Assembly: GCF_013817205.1 (NCBI RefSeq)
Contig: NZ_JACDDD010000031.1
Location: 1-38,377 of the forward strand
DNA length: 38,377 nucleotides
Direction of reading: 5' to 3'
Source: Polaromonas sp.
Lineage (GTDB): Bacteria > Pseudomonadota > Gammaproteobacteria > Burkholderiales > Burkholderiaceae_C
The notes beneath the pieces are model-generated. The model saw only the letters and a list, made by a program, of their open reading frames with translations. It did not search any database and was not told where the DNA came from. A program made the position numbers and the translations under genes. Positions 1-7,488 of the stretch are shown piece by piece. Within the stretch, counting starts at the first letter, position 1. Each line of letters opens with the position of its first letter.

Positions 1-289
1 CGTCCGGTGTGCCGCGGTCAAACTGCAGCACCAGCAGGCCGGTCAGGGCGGCAAGGGCCACGCTGGCCAGCAGGGACAGCTTCCAGCGTGACTGGTTGGC
101 CGCAGGTGTGGATGAAGTTGTGGATGAAGTTGTGAATGAAGGCGCAGGGCCGGCCGCCTTCGATGCCGTGATCATCGCTGCATGCGCTCGCACCGCCTCT
201 CGAACCTGCGGTGAGGGTCGGCGCGTATCTTGCGCGCTGGCTTCCCGGTAGCGCCGGATCAGCTCGTCGTTCTCGTCGGGCCGGTTCAT
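1..289 (-). CDS. Partial membrane protein, probable anti-sigma factor (3' end outside window)
   Basis: The reading frame starts with ATG at 289 and runs off the left edge, giving 96 codons. Its ATG overlaps the TGA of the ECF sigma factor gene by four bases (ATGA), which implies translational coupling. The N-terminal part is hydrophilic and charged (MNRPDENDELIRRYREAS...). A low-complexity Ser/Thr stretch (FTTSSTTSST) follows, encoded by a 12-bp tandem repeat. A single hydrophobic segment then follows at about residues 70-90 (KLSLLASVALAALTGLLVLQ), as expected for one membrane pass. A gene coupled to an ECF sigma gene that encodes a cytoplasmic N-terminus plus one membrane segment is usually its anti-sigma factor. 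I see no recognisable zinc-anti-sigma (HxxxCxxC) motif, so the role is inferred from position. The C-terminal sensory part is not in the window. Confidence 0.6.
   Translation of the reverse strand, partial: MNRPDENDELIRRYREASAQDTRRPSPQVREAVRAHAAMITASKAAGPAPSFTTSSTTSSTPAANQSRWKLSLLASVALAALTGLLVLQFDRGTPD
108..143. repeat. 12-bp tandem repeat, about 2.8 units
   Basis: Units GTGGATGAAGTT at 108-119 and 120-131 are identical. A third, diverged unit (GTGAATGAAGGC) follows at 132-143. The unit length is a multiple of three, so copy-number change would keep the frame of the overlapping minus-strand membrane protein and only lengthen or shorten its Ser/Thr linker. Confidence 0.8.
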
Positions 290-888
290 GCAAACTCCTG
301 TAGCCATTGTTTGAGGCTGCTGCGGGCGTAACGCAGCCGGCTTTTGGCAGTCTCGAAAGTCACGCTGGTGGCGCCGGCGATGTCTTCGACGCTCATGCCG
401 GCTTCGGCTTGCAACAAAAAAGCCTCGCGCTGTTCTGCCGGCAGCCTTTCAATCGCTTCGATCAGCGCGGCGGCCTGTTCGCGCGACTGCAGTTGCCGTA
501 CCGGCCCGAAGCCGGAATCGGCGGCCAGGGTGTCGGCCAGCCGGCCTTCGCTATCGTCGTTTTCAGCATCGCCATCCAGGCTGACATGGTTTTTTGCGGT
601 GCGGAAGTGATCGACCAGCCGGTTGTGCGCCAGCGTGAACAGCCAGGTTTTAAAACGCGCCCTGACCTCGTAAGCGGCGGCGCTGCGCGCAACGGCAAAC
701 CAGACATCCTGCAGCAGGTCGTCGGCCACCGCCTGCACCCGCACGCTGCGCAGCAGGTAGCGCCACACCGCCAGTTCATGCCGCACATACAAGGTGTCGA
801 AGGCCGCGATGTCCCCGGCCGTATAACGCAGCATCAGGGCCTCGTCGCTGTCTTTGGTTGCCGTGGCTGTCGGCGGGGCGTTGGACAT
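286..888 (-). CDS. ECF-type RNA polymerase sigma factor
   Basis: The 200-residue product has the two-domain architecture of extracytoplasmic-function sigma factors. Sigma-2 is at about residues 20-95, with the DDLLQDVWFAVARS and FKTWLFTLAHNRLVDHFR blocks typical of core binding and -10 recognition. Sigma-4 is at about residues 138-195 (AIERLPAEQREAFLLQAEAGMSVEDIA with a helix-turn-helix ending in SRLRYARSSLKQWL). A short acidic linker (DAENDDSEG) joins them. It would direct core polymerase to a stress or envelope regulon. The stop codon overlaps the start of the downstream membrane protein, the likely anti-sigma partner. The target promoter cannot be assigned here. The start at 888 is the first ATG; a shorter version starting at a later Met is possible but would trim the N-terminal tail only. 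Confidence 0.92.
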   Translation of the reverse strand: MSNAPPTATATKDSDEALMLRYTAGDIAAFDTLYVRHELAVWRYLLRSVRVQAVADDLLQDVWFAVARSAAAYEVRARFKTWLFTLAHNRLVDHFRTAKNHVSLDGDAENDDSEGRLADTLAADSGFGPVRQLQSREQAAALIEAIERLPAEQREAFLLQAEAGMSVEDIAGATSVTFETAKSRLRYARSSLKQWLQEFA

Positions 889-954
889 GCGTCAGATTAT
901 GGCGGGGCTGGAAGCACATACGGCAGGCGAATGACCAGCGCTCTACCCCAGCAG

Positions 955-1046
955 GGGCCGCGGATCTGGCTTTGCCAGTCCGCAGGCACGGCGGCCCCCT
1001 CGGGGGGAAGGGAGCTACATGCAGTGAGCGACCGTGGGGGCTCAGA
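955..1046 (-). repeat. Dispersed repeat family B, copy 1
   Basis: Read on the minus strand, this segment begins GAGCCCCCACGGTCGCTCAC, passes through the palindromic core CCCCCCGAGGGGGC and ends in a GGACTGGCAAAGCCAGATCC hairpin-like stretch. The same GCCCCCAC...TCACT...CCCCCCGAGGGGGC order recurs near 9654-9716 in front of accA. It fills most of the gap between the sigma factor gene and the secreted-protein gene and touches the latter's stop region at 1042. From memory such C-run/G-run elements are common between genes in Comamonadaceae; the copy number in this genome cannot be judged here. Confidence 0.6.
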
Positions 1047-1932
1047 ACCGCGATGGGGGGTCAGGCACATAGGAGGTATTTCCGGAGTTCGGGAAAGCGC
1101 TGGGTGTCGGCAGCCGCGGATACAGCACCGGCTCGCGGATCACGCCCGCCGCCACCAGGTTCTCGCGGCTGTCGTAACGGATGCGGATGATTTCGTTGGG
1201 GCTGGCTTGCAGACGCTCGAAACGGGTGTGTGAGATCACCGAGACCTCGCGCTGGCCATGACCGGTGCCCAGCCGGGGGGCGGGTAGTGGTGCGGCTTTG
1301 GCAAGGCTGTCGGTGGTGGAGGAAGGCGCGTGTTGCGCCAGTGCTTCAGAACTGTTGCGCTCCTGCAGTCCGGTGGCGGGCGACGCGGGCGGCGGCGCGC
1401 CGCGCTGAAACGAGCGGGATTCCTCCTGGCGCTGCCGGTTGTCCCGCACCGCATGGTCGGGCTCCAGCACCGCCGGCTCTGGCCGCCTTTCGCGAAACAG
1501 CGCAACCCCGATTACGCCCACATGGTCGGGGCGGCCGGTGCGGCCGGCGTAAGAGTCGCCGGCGCTGGAGAACTCGAAGGCGGCGATTTCGCTGCTGCTC
1601 TTGCGCCAGCCGGTGATTTGGTAGGGCTGCCCGGGCGAGAGCACATACCCGGTTTGGTCCCAGGCGGCGGTTTCGCCGCTGAGCACATTGACGCCATCAA
1701 CGGCCGGTACGGCCAGGATACGTTCGCCCAGCCGGTTGCGCACCGTGATCGCATAACGCGCGCCGGGCCGGCCGGCGACCCAGTACTCGCCGCGGTGGTG
1801 GTGCAGCGCCAGGGTGGCGCCGGTGTCGCGGTCGGTCACGGTGACGTCGGCGAGCCGGCCGACGGCGCGGGCCGGCAGCGCCAGGGTGGAGGTGGCGACA
1901 AGAAGGGCCAGGGCGAGAAGTCGGGGTGTCAT
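1042..1932 (-). CDS. Secreted protein of unknown function
   Basis: The start is placed at the ATG at 1932 because it opens a good Sec signal peptide (MTPRLLALALLVATSTLALPARA, cleavage after ARA at about residue 23); upstream codons encode no secretion signal. The mature protein (about 270 residues) first shows a beta-rich domain at about residues 28-150 (VTVTDRDTGATLALHHHRGEYWV... AITVRNRLGERILAV... VNVLSGETAAW). Next comes a low-complexity Pro/Ala/Gln-rich stretch (about 165-225), then a C-terminal piece rich in Arg and aromatic residues. I do not recognise the family. It lies next to and in the same direction as the ECF sigma operon, so an envelope role under that sigma factor is possible but unproven. 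The last codons adjoin a dispersed repeat, so its C-terminus may be variable between strains. Confidence 0.7.
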   Translation of the reverse strand: MTPRLLALALLVATSTLALPARAVGRLADVTVTDRDTGATLALHHHRGEYWVAGRPGARYAITVRNRLGERILAVPAVDGVNVLSGETAAWDQTGYVLSPGQPYQITGWRKSSSEIAAFEFSSAGDSYAGRTGRPDHVGVIGVALFRERRPEPAVLEPDHAVRDNRQRQEESRSFQRGAPPPASPATGLQERNSSEALAQHAPSSTTDSLAKAAPLPAPRLGTGHGQREVSVISHTRFERLQASPNEIIRIRYDSRENLVAAGVIREPVLYPRLPTPSAFPNSGNTSYVPDPPSRF

Positions 1933-2040
1933 GAGTGCTCCAGAAGTGAAGGGGTGGAGCTCACTGAAACGAAGCAGACGGCCAGATGGGGTTAAAACCG
2001 GCAAAAAATAATCAGGCGGGCGTCACCGGGAGTTCCGTCA

Positions 2041-2106
2041 AGCTATCAATTTGATAGCGGAAGGTTCTTGATGCTAAAGGGCTGGGGCCTGATTTGGTTT
2101 GAAAAA
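2041..2106 (-). repeat. Structured dispersed repeat family A, copy at mtfA 3' end
   Basis: On the minus strand this contains the family layout: a CCAAATCAGGCCCCAGCCC block, a variable middle, then the 17-nt palindrome GCTAT-N7-ATAGC (2042-2058, perfect arms). The element overlaps the last codons and the stop of mtfA, so the C-terminal NQAPAL of that protein is repeat-derived. Confidence 0.75.
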
Positions 2107-2856
2107 CCGGTCAAACAGCGGCGTCAGCGTGGCGAAGTCTTCGGTAAAGCGCGGCCGGTTCACAAAGTAAGCCTCGCAGGCCACGGCAAAAAACTCGGCC
2201 GGTGAGGTGGCGCCGTAAGGGTCCAGCCAGGTCGGCTCGCCGCCGAAACGTTCGGCAATGGTGACCTTTTCGCGAAAGCCGTCGTAGGCCGCCTGCATAG
2301 TCTCGTGCCAGCGCTGGCGCGCCGCGCGCGAGGGCAGCGGCGGGCAGCCGTCGGGCGTGCCGTCGCGCATGTCGATCTTGTGGACAAACTCGTGCACCAC
2401 CAGGTTGTAGCCCTGGCCGGCCAGTTGACCGGCGCTGGCCACGTCCTGCCAGCTCAAGGTCACCGGCCCGCCTTGCATGGCTTCACCGGCCAGCACCTCG
2501 CTGTAGCGGTGCACCACGCCGGCTTCGTCAATTTGCTCGCGGCGCGCCAGCATCTGGCCGGGGTGCACCACGATGCCGACAAAATCGTCGTACCAGTCCA
2601 GGCCCAGCTGCAGCACCGGCAGGCAGGCCTGCGCGGCAATTGCGACTGCGACGGCGTCGGTGATGACCATGCCCTGCGCGCCGTGGAACTCTTTTTGAAC
2701 GAGGAAGCGCCCGCTCAATGCGCGCAATTCCGTTCGCTGCATATCCGGCAGTTGCGCCAGGAAGGGATAGTCGGCCAGCGTGGCCTGCCACAAGGCCTCG
2801 GGAATGTCGCGGTCCAATTGCCTGGCGCGGAACAGCTTGAGCAGCCGGTTCAGCAT
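2074..2856 (-). CDS. mtfA: Zinc metallopeptidase of the MtfA family
   Basis: The product from the ATG at 2856 has 260 residues, the usual MtfA length (E. coli MtfA is about 265). The zinc-binding gluzincin motif HEFVH is at residues 155-159 (NLVVHEFVHKID). The downstream SPAEFFAVACEAYF segment supplies the glutamate ligand. Other family blocks are visible: FLVQKEFHGA near residue 52, the WYDDF segment near 88, and YSEVLAGEA near 118. In E. coli this cytosolic enzyme acts as an aminopeptidase and binds the glucose-PTS repressor Mlc; whether Mlc exists here is unknown. The ATG shares one base with the lpxH stop (TGATG), so it is translationally coupled as the last gene of the minus-strand operon. 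The final six residues and stop are encoded by a family A repeat, a sign of repeat-mediated C-terminal replacement. Confidence 0.93.
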   Translation of the reverse strand: MLNRLLKLFRARQLDRDIPEALWQATLADYPFLAQLPDMQRTELRALSGRFLVQKEFHGAQGMVITDAVAVAIAAQACLPVLQLGLDWYDDFVGIVVHPGQMLARREQIDEAGVVHRYSEVLAGEAMQGGPVTLSWQDVASAGQLAGQGYNLVVHEFVHKIDMRDGTPDGCPPLPSRAARQRWHETMQAAYDGFREKVTIAERFGGEPTWLDPYGATSPAEFFAVACEAYFVNRPRFTEDFATLTPLFDRFFKPNQAPAL

Positions 2857-3638
2857 CAGCGCAGGGCCAGACGCTGCAGGCCCGCGGCATCCAGGCGCAG
2901 CACTTCCAGGCGTGGCGGTGTGGCGGCGGCGTCCCAGTCGCTGAGCACCACGCGTCGCAAACCATTGCCAAGCTCGTGCGTGGCGGGCTGGTGAGTATGG
3001 CCGTGGACCAGCACCGGCGCCTGCGCCTCTTGCAGCCACAAGCGCGCGGCATCGGTATTGACGTCGATGTATTTCTCACCCGACAGGCGGCGCCGCTCGT
3101 ACTGCTCCCGGCTTTTCCGCCGCAGGCCCTGCGCGATGGCCTGGCGCTCGACCAGCGGTTTGCCGAGAAAGGATTGTTGCCACGCGCTGCTGCGTACTTC
3201 CTGGCGAAAGCGCATGTAATCCGCGTCGTCCAGGCACAGGGCATCGCCGTGGCTCAGAAGCCAGCGGTGCCCGGCAAATTCCAGCAGCGTGGGGTCATCC
3301 AGCAGCGTGCTGCAGCAACGCGCCATCAAGGATGGGCCGGCCAGGAAGTCGCGGTTGCCGTGCATGAAAAACAGCGCAAGACGCTGGCCGGCTTGCTGCA
3401 GCACCTGGGTGCAGGCGGCGTCGAAGCCGGAGGCGTCGCCGTCCAGCGCGTCGTCGCCGACCCAGACATCGAACAGGTCGCCGAGGATGAACACCGCATC
3501 AGCCGTCGTGCCTGACATATAGGCCTGCCACGCGGCGAAGGTGGCCGGTTCGCCGGCCTGCAGATGGATGTCGGAAATGAAATCGACCGTGCGCCAGGCC
3601 GCCGGAGCGGCGAGCTCGGCGATCCGGGGCACGGCCAT
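2856..3638 (-). CDS. lpxH: UDP-2,3-diacylglucosamine diphosphatase
   Basis: This is the metallophosphoesterase of lipid A biosynthesis. It cleaves UDP-2,3-diacylglucosamine to lipid X plus UMP at the inner face of the inner membrane. All metal-binding blocks are present in order: SDIHL (D-x-H, about residue 23), GDLFDVWVGDD (about 53), GNRDFL (about 95), LSHGDALC (about 130) and HGHTHQP (about 208). The Arg-rich LRRKSREQYERR segment before GEKYIDVN matches the cap region. I chose the ATG at 3638 (260 residues). A GTG two codons upstream at 3644 is equally in frame, and neither has a clear Shine-Dalgarno sequence. It overlaps mtfA by one base and follows ppiB by about 25 bases in the same operon. 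Confidence 0.95.
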   Translation of the reverse strand: MAVPRIAELAAPAAWRTVDFISDIHLQAGEPATFAAWQAYMSGTTADAVFILGDLFDVWVGDDALDGDASGFDAACTQVLQQAGQRLALFFMHGNRDFLAGPSLMARCCSTLLDDPTLLEFAGHRWLLSHGDALCLDDADYMRFRQEVRSSAWQQSFLGKPLVERQAIAQGLRRKSREQYERRRLSGEKYIDVNTDAARLWLQEAQAPVLVHGHTHQPATHELGNGLRRVVLSDWDAAATPPRLEVLRLDAAGLQRLALR

Positions 3639-3663
3639 GGGCACCTGGTGTAACCGCGACGTT

Positions 3664-4170
3664 TTACAGCGCGACCGCTTTTTCGATCACGACGTCGGCT
3701 TGCGGCACATCGCTGTGGCCGCCCTTGCTGCCGGTCTTGACGGCTTCGATCTTGTCGACCACGTCGGTACCGGCAACCACCTTGCCGAACACCGCATAAC
3801 CCCAGCCCGAAGGTGTGGGCGAGGTGTGGTTCAGGAAACCGTTGTCTGAAGCGTTGATGAAAAACTGCGCGGTGGCCGAGTCAGGCACGCTCGTGCGCGC
3901 CATGGCGACGGTGTACTTGTCGTTTTTCAGGCCGTTGGCGGCTTCATTGGCAATTGGCGCGTCTGAGGGCTTTTGTTTCATTCCGGGCGTGAAGCCGCCA
4001 CCCTGGACCATGAAGCCGGGAATCACGCGGTGAAAAATGGTGTTGTCGTAGTGGCCCTTGGCGACATAGCTGAGGAAGTTGGCAACCGACTTCGGTGCCT
4101 TTTCCTGGTCCAGCTCAAGGGTGATGACGCCGTGGCCGGCAATGTGGAGTTCGACTTGGGGATTGCTCAT
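3664..4170 (-). CDS. ppiB: Cytoplasmic peptidyl-prolyl cis-trans isomerase (cyclophilin)
   Basis: The 168-residue single-domain cyclophilin has no signal peptide, so it is predicted to act in the cytoplasm. Active-site blocks are [15 protein letters not shown] (catalytic Arg in FHRV, residues about 47-61), [17 protein letters not shown] (about 90-106) and the [18 protein letters not shown] segment. There is no Trp in the usual cyclosporin-binding position but the SGWGYAVFG loop carries one, as in PpiB-type proteins. It starts only five bases after the stop of the periplasmic paralogue, so the pair looks like a tandem duplication specialised for two compartments and translated from one message. 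Confidence 0.94.
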   Translation of the reverse strand: MSNPQVELHIAGHGVITLELDQEKAPKSVANFLSYVAKGHYDNTIFHRVIPGFMVQGGGFTPGMKQKPSDAPIANEAANGLKNDKYTVAMARTSVPDSATAQFFINASDNGFLNHTSPTPSGWGYAVFGKVVAGTDVVDKIEAVKTGSKGGHSDVPQADVVIEKAVAL

Positions 4171-4175
4171 GGTGT

Positions 4176-4862
4176 TTATTTGATGAGGGTTGCGGAATTG
4201 ATGACGATGGCTGTTTTGGGCACATCGCCTGGGAAAGGGCCACTCGCGCCTGTGGGGACGGCCTTGATCTTGTTGACGACGTCCATGCCGCTGACCACCT
4301 TGCCGAAAACGGTGTAGCCGAACAGTTGCGGCGCGTTGAGCAGCTGGGCGCGCGGCGTGTTTTCATACACGCGGCCCTGGTACTCGAACTTCGGCACCGG
4401 ATCGCCCGGCGGGATCAGCGTCGGGTTCAGGAAGTCGTTGTCCTTGACGTTGATGAAAAACTGCGACGAGGCGGAGTCCGGATCGTTGGTGCGCGCCATG
4501 GCCAGCGTGCCAACGATATTTTTGTCGCCGCCTTTGCCCAGTGCCTCGCGGCCTTCATGCTGCACCGGTGGGCGTGTCGGCTTTTGTGCATAGGCGGTAT
4601 CAAAGCCGCCGCCTTGCACCATGAAGTTGTTGATCACGCGGTGAAACACCGTGCCGTCGTAATGCTTGTCCTTCACGTATTGCAGGAAGTTCTCGACGGT
4701 TTTGGGTGCCTTGTCGGGATAGACCTCGACCACAAAATCGCCAGCGCTGGTGGCAAATTTCACCCGGGGTGCGGGCGCGGTCTGGGACCAGGCGTGGCTG
4801 GCGACCATGGCGAGCGCGGCCAGGGTGAGACAGGCACGGCGCGTATGTTTGCTCAAACTCAT
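4176..4862 (-). CDS. ppiA: Periplasmic peptidyl-prolyl cis-trans isomerase (cyclophilin)
   Basis: The 228-residue product starts with a Sec signal peptide ([22 protein letters not shown], cleavage near AWS-Q, residue 26), so it is periplasmic. The cyclophilin core follows with [33 protein letters not shown] and [18 protein letters not shown]. Compared with its cytoplasmic neighbour it carries a roughly 30-residue insertion ([20 protein letters not shown] region) between the QFFIN block and the FG block, and a Lys-rich loop ([13 protein letters not shown]). Its ATG overlaps the TGA of the L,D-transpeptidase gene (ATGA). Co-translation with a peptidoglycan enzyme suggests it helps fold envelope proteins. 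Confidence 0.94.
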   Translation of the reverse strand: MSLSKHTRRACLTLAALAMVASHAWSQTAPAPRVKFATSAGDFVVEVYPDKAPKTVENFLQYVKDKHYDGTVFHRVINNFMVQGGGFDTAYAQKPTRPPVQHEGREALGKGGDKNIVGTLAMARTNDPDSASSQFFINVKDNDFLNPTLIPPGDPVPKFEYQGRVYENTPRAQLLNAPQLFGYTVFGKVVSGMDVVNKIKAVPTGASGPFPGDVPKTAIVINSATLIK

Positions 4863-6148
4863 CCAATCACTCCTTCAAAAAATATTTTCCATTGGCTGCC
4901 CTGGCGCACCCAGTACTGACGGCGTGTGGAGCCGGTGCGCGAGCCGCTGACCACCTCTCCAAAGGTGACCACCATGGTGTCGTTGGCATCGGTCCAGCGC
5001 AGGTAGGACAAGTCCTTGAGTTGTACCGGTCGGCCGGCGCGTTTGTCCAGATCGGTGCGCAGCATGGCGGTCCAGTCGGCCAGTGTCTTGCCGTAGCTGT
5101 TGAAGTCACTGGCGTAGAGGCTGGTCAGCGCGGCGAGGTCGGTGCCTGAGCGGGCTTTTTGCCACTTCTGCAAGGCGTCCTCGAAGGCTCTGCCCTCGGC
5201 GCGGGCGCTGTGCGGTGCGACCCATTTGAGGCTTTGGGCAATCACCACCGGGGTGGTGCGCACCTCGACTGTGCGGATGATGCGCTCGAGGTCCGGATTG
5301 GCCAGCACCACGCAACCGTCGCTGGCCAGCGGCGCGCGTGAAAACTGGTTGGGCGGCGTGCCGTGCAGCCAGATACCACTGCCGGTTTTGCCGCGCTTGA
5401 GATCCAGTGCATTCGGGTAGTTGATCGGTAGTGCGCCCGAACCGTAGAAGTCCTTCAGGGACTTTGGATCCAGGTTGCTGGTCACAAAATAAACCCCCAG
5501 CGGGGTGCGCGAATCACCCTCGACGGACTTTTCAGTACCGGATTTACCGACCGAGATGTAGTAGTCGGCCAACAACTTGAGACCGGTGGCGGTGTTTTCA
5601 AACAGGTAGAGCCGGGCGCGCGAAGTGTCAACGGCAATCGCATGTTTGTTGCGCGGGGACAAGGCGAGAAAGTGCGAGGGAATGGTGCCGGCGGCGGGGC
5701 GCTCGCGCAGGGCCTTCAGGCGCAGCAGCGACTCCTGGCGCAGCTCGCCAAGCATGCCGGCGCCGGCTTGGGCGGGACCGTCAGGCACATCGCCCAGGGT
5801 GCGCAGGGGCCGGGCTTGCGCAGCCAGGAGGTCGCCGTAGACCAGTTGCGCGAGCTGAAAGTTGGGGTGGTCATTGACCAGGCGTTCTGCCTTGACCAGC
5901 GCCTCGCGGCTCCTGGCCTGGCCCGCGAGTTTGTAGATATCGATCAGCCGCGCTTCGGCCTCTCCGTCCTTGAGGGCGGGTGCAGTCGGGGCTTGCCGCA
6001 TGGCACGCACACGCTTGTCGGCGGTGCTTGCCCGCGAGGCATTCATCTTGATTTTGGTCGGGCTGCTGTCGGTAGCGGCCGCAGCGTTGCACAGCACCGA
6101 GAAGGCAAGCAGAAAAAGTGCGGCGGCCGGCTGCATGCGAGTAGTCAC
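4859..6148 (-). CDS. L,D-transpeptidase (YkuD) with C-terminal NTF2-like domain
   Basis: This periplasmic enzyme would form 3-3 peptidoglycan cross-links or attach proteins to the wall through a catalytic cysteine. Counting from the internal Met at 6136, the YkuD domain spans about residues 164-300. The catalytic His lies in GIWLHGTPPN (H258) and the nucleophile in SDGCVVLANP (C275). A helical region (about 60-145) precedes it, and about 105 residues follow it (FEDALQKWQKARSGTDLAAL... to the end) with the cone-shaped NTF2/SnoaL-like pattern and a terminal WVRQGSQWKIFFEG strand. I placed the start at GTG 6148 because VTTRMQPAAALFLLAFSVLC supplies the positive charge that a signal peptide needs. 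The ATG at 6136 is the alternative. The stop overlaps the ppiA start. Confidence 0.88.
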   Translation of the reverse strand: MTTRMQPAAALFLLAFSVLCNAAAATDSSPTKIKMNASRASTADKRVRAMRQAPTAPALKDGEAEARLIDIYKLAGQARSREALVKAERLVNDHPNFQLAQLVYGDLLAAQARPLRTLGDVPDGPAQAGAGMLGELRQESLLRLKALRERPAAGTIPSHFLALSPRNKHAIAVDTSRARLYLFENTATGLKLLADYYISVGKSGTEKSVEGDSRTPLGVYFVTSNLDPKSLKDFYGSGALPINYPNALDLKRGKTGSGIWLHGTPPNQFSRAPLASDGCVVLANPDLERIIRTVEVRTTPVVIAQSLKWVAPHSARAEGRAFEDALQKWQKARSGTDLAALTSLYASDFNSYGKTLADWTAMLRTDLDKRAGRPVQLKDLSYLRWTDANDTMVVTFGEVVSGSRTGSTRRQYWVRQGSQWKIFFEGVIG

Positions 6149-6209
6149 GAGAAAAAACCCGTGAGACCCTGCAGGGCGCGTGGGCCGGAGGCCATGCCAG
6201 CCATCCGCA

Positions 6210-7295
6210 TCAGCCGCCGGTCGATTCCCTGACGATGAGCCAGCGTTCGCCGGCCTTGGCCATGTCCAGGGTCTTGCGGCTGGAGACATTGAGCGCGTCG
6301 GCGCTGTAGTCCTGCTTGAATCTGGCCGTGGCCGTGCTGCCCTTGACAGCCACCGAGAGATTGCTGACCGTCACACTGATGCGCGATTTGCCGACAATGC
6401 GGCTGCGCCGCTCTTCTTCCCAAGCCTTGCGCGACTGGCTGCCGGGGGCGTCGAAGTCCTTGCCGTACGATCCCAGGTAAGCGGCCATGTCCTTGGCAGC
6501 CCAGGCGCTGGCCCAGGCGCGTACGGCCGACTCGACTTCTTTTTCTGCTGCGCTGACAGAGGCTGCCGGGGCCGCAGAAGCCGGTGGGGTGGCGGGGGCA
6601 GCGGGTGCAGCGGGTGCTGCCGCCGGGGGTGCAGGCGTCGGGGGTGTGGCCGGCACCACAACTGCCGGGCGGGCCGGCGCGGGCGGCGTCACAGCTGGTG
6701 CGGGGGCGCTTGTGACCGGTCCCGAAGAGACGTTGCTGGGGACCGGCTTGGCCCCTTTGGTGTCGGCGCTGAACAGCGTTCGTATCAGAGCCAGTTTGGG
6801 TTGCACGCCGGCGTTGCCGCCGTCGAGCTGCAGTGCCTTGCTGTAGGCCTGGCTGGCGAGCCTGGCGTAGACGTCGCCCAGGTTCTCGTGGGCAGTGGCG
6901 TAGCTCGGGTTGGTGCGGATCGCCATCTCGAGGGCGGCCCTGGCCTTGTCAAACTGGTTCTGCCCGGCGTACAGCACGGCCAGGTTGTTGTAGGGCTCGG
7001 GCAGTTCCGGGTAATCCTGGGTGATCTTGGTGAAGGTGCTGATGGCGTCGGCCGGCTTGCCGGCTTCGGTCTGGATCACGCCCTTGATGAAGCGCATCTG
7101 CGGGTCACGCGGTTTGCCTGCGAGGTACTGGTCGGCCTTGGTCATGGCTTCCGTCAGCTTGCCCGAGCGGATCAGGGCGTTGACATCGGTGTAGTCGTCG
7201 GCCTGGGCTGCCGACGAGAGCAGTGCTGCGCCCAGGGCCAGGCAGCGCAGGACGGCCGACAGGGGAGTGCTCGAAGCAGAAGCAGACTTGGACAT
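6210..7295 (-). CDS. Exported TPR protein with C-terminal NTF2-like domain
   Basis: The start at ATG 7295 is preceded by AGAGGAAC, a fair ribosome-binding site, and opens a signal peptide ending SSAAQA (about residue 32). Tetratricopeptide-like helices fill about residues 34-175 (EPYNNLAVLYAGQNQFDKAR and YATAHENLGDVYARL are clear TPR units). A Pro/Ala linker spans about 190-248, and a C-terminal NTF2-like domain lies at 252-361 (VESAVRAWASAWAAKDMAAY, ending in AGERWLIVRES). The same C-terminal fold occurs in the next gene, the L,D-transpeptidase, 61 bases downstream. The protein probably acts as a periplasmic scaffold in cell-wall assembly or septation. It is the promoter-proximal gene of the six-gene operon and diverges from cysS. 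Confidence 0.85.
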   Translation of the reverse strand: MSKSASASSTPLSAVLRCLALGAALLSSAAQADDYTDVNALIRSGKLTEAMTKADQYLAGKPRDPQMRFIKGVIQTEAGKPADAISTFTKITQDYPELPEPYNNLAVLYAGQNQFDKARAALEMAIRTNPSYATAHENLGDVYARLASQAYSKALQLDGGNAGVQPKLALIRTLFSADTKGAKPVPSNVSSGPVTSAPAPAVTPPAPARPAVVVPATPPTPAPPAAAPAAPAAPATPPASAAPAASVSAAEKEVESAVRAWASAWAAKDMAAYLGSYGKDFDAPGSQSRKAWEEERRSRIVGKSRISVTVSNLSVAVKGSTATARFKQDYSADALNVSSRKTLDMAKAGERWLIVRESTGG

Positions 7296-7488
7296 AGTTC
7301 CTCTGGGATGCATTGATTGACTGGCGCAACAACATGAGCCGGCGAGCCGGCGTTGCACCGTGCTGCACGGGCTCTGACCAGCTGGATATACTGGGCGATT
7401 GTATCTGAGGGGTATAGTTTAAGCTTGGCCCCGCATCCCGCATTTTCACTGGTCCGGCAACTCCTGCCGGGCTGAAATCCAGACATTC

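Noticed and set aside
108..143. Tandem repeat as a CRISPR or origin iteron array
   Set aside because: The 12-bp units are contiguous, in frame within a coding region and have no spacers, so it is a coding microsatellite.
3664..4862. Two cyclophilin genes as a recent assembly duplication
   Set aside because: They differ in signal peptide, insertions and sequence throughout, so they are old paralogues for two compartments.
6149..6289. N-terminal extension of the L,D-transpeptidase gene into the TPR gene
   Set aside because: The extension would overlap the TPR coding sequence, bury the signal peptide and encode low-complexity sequence.
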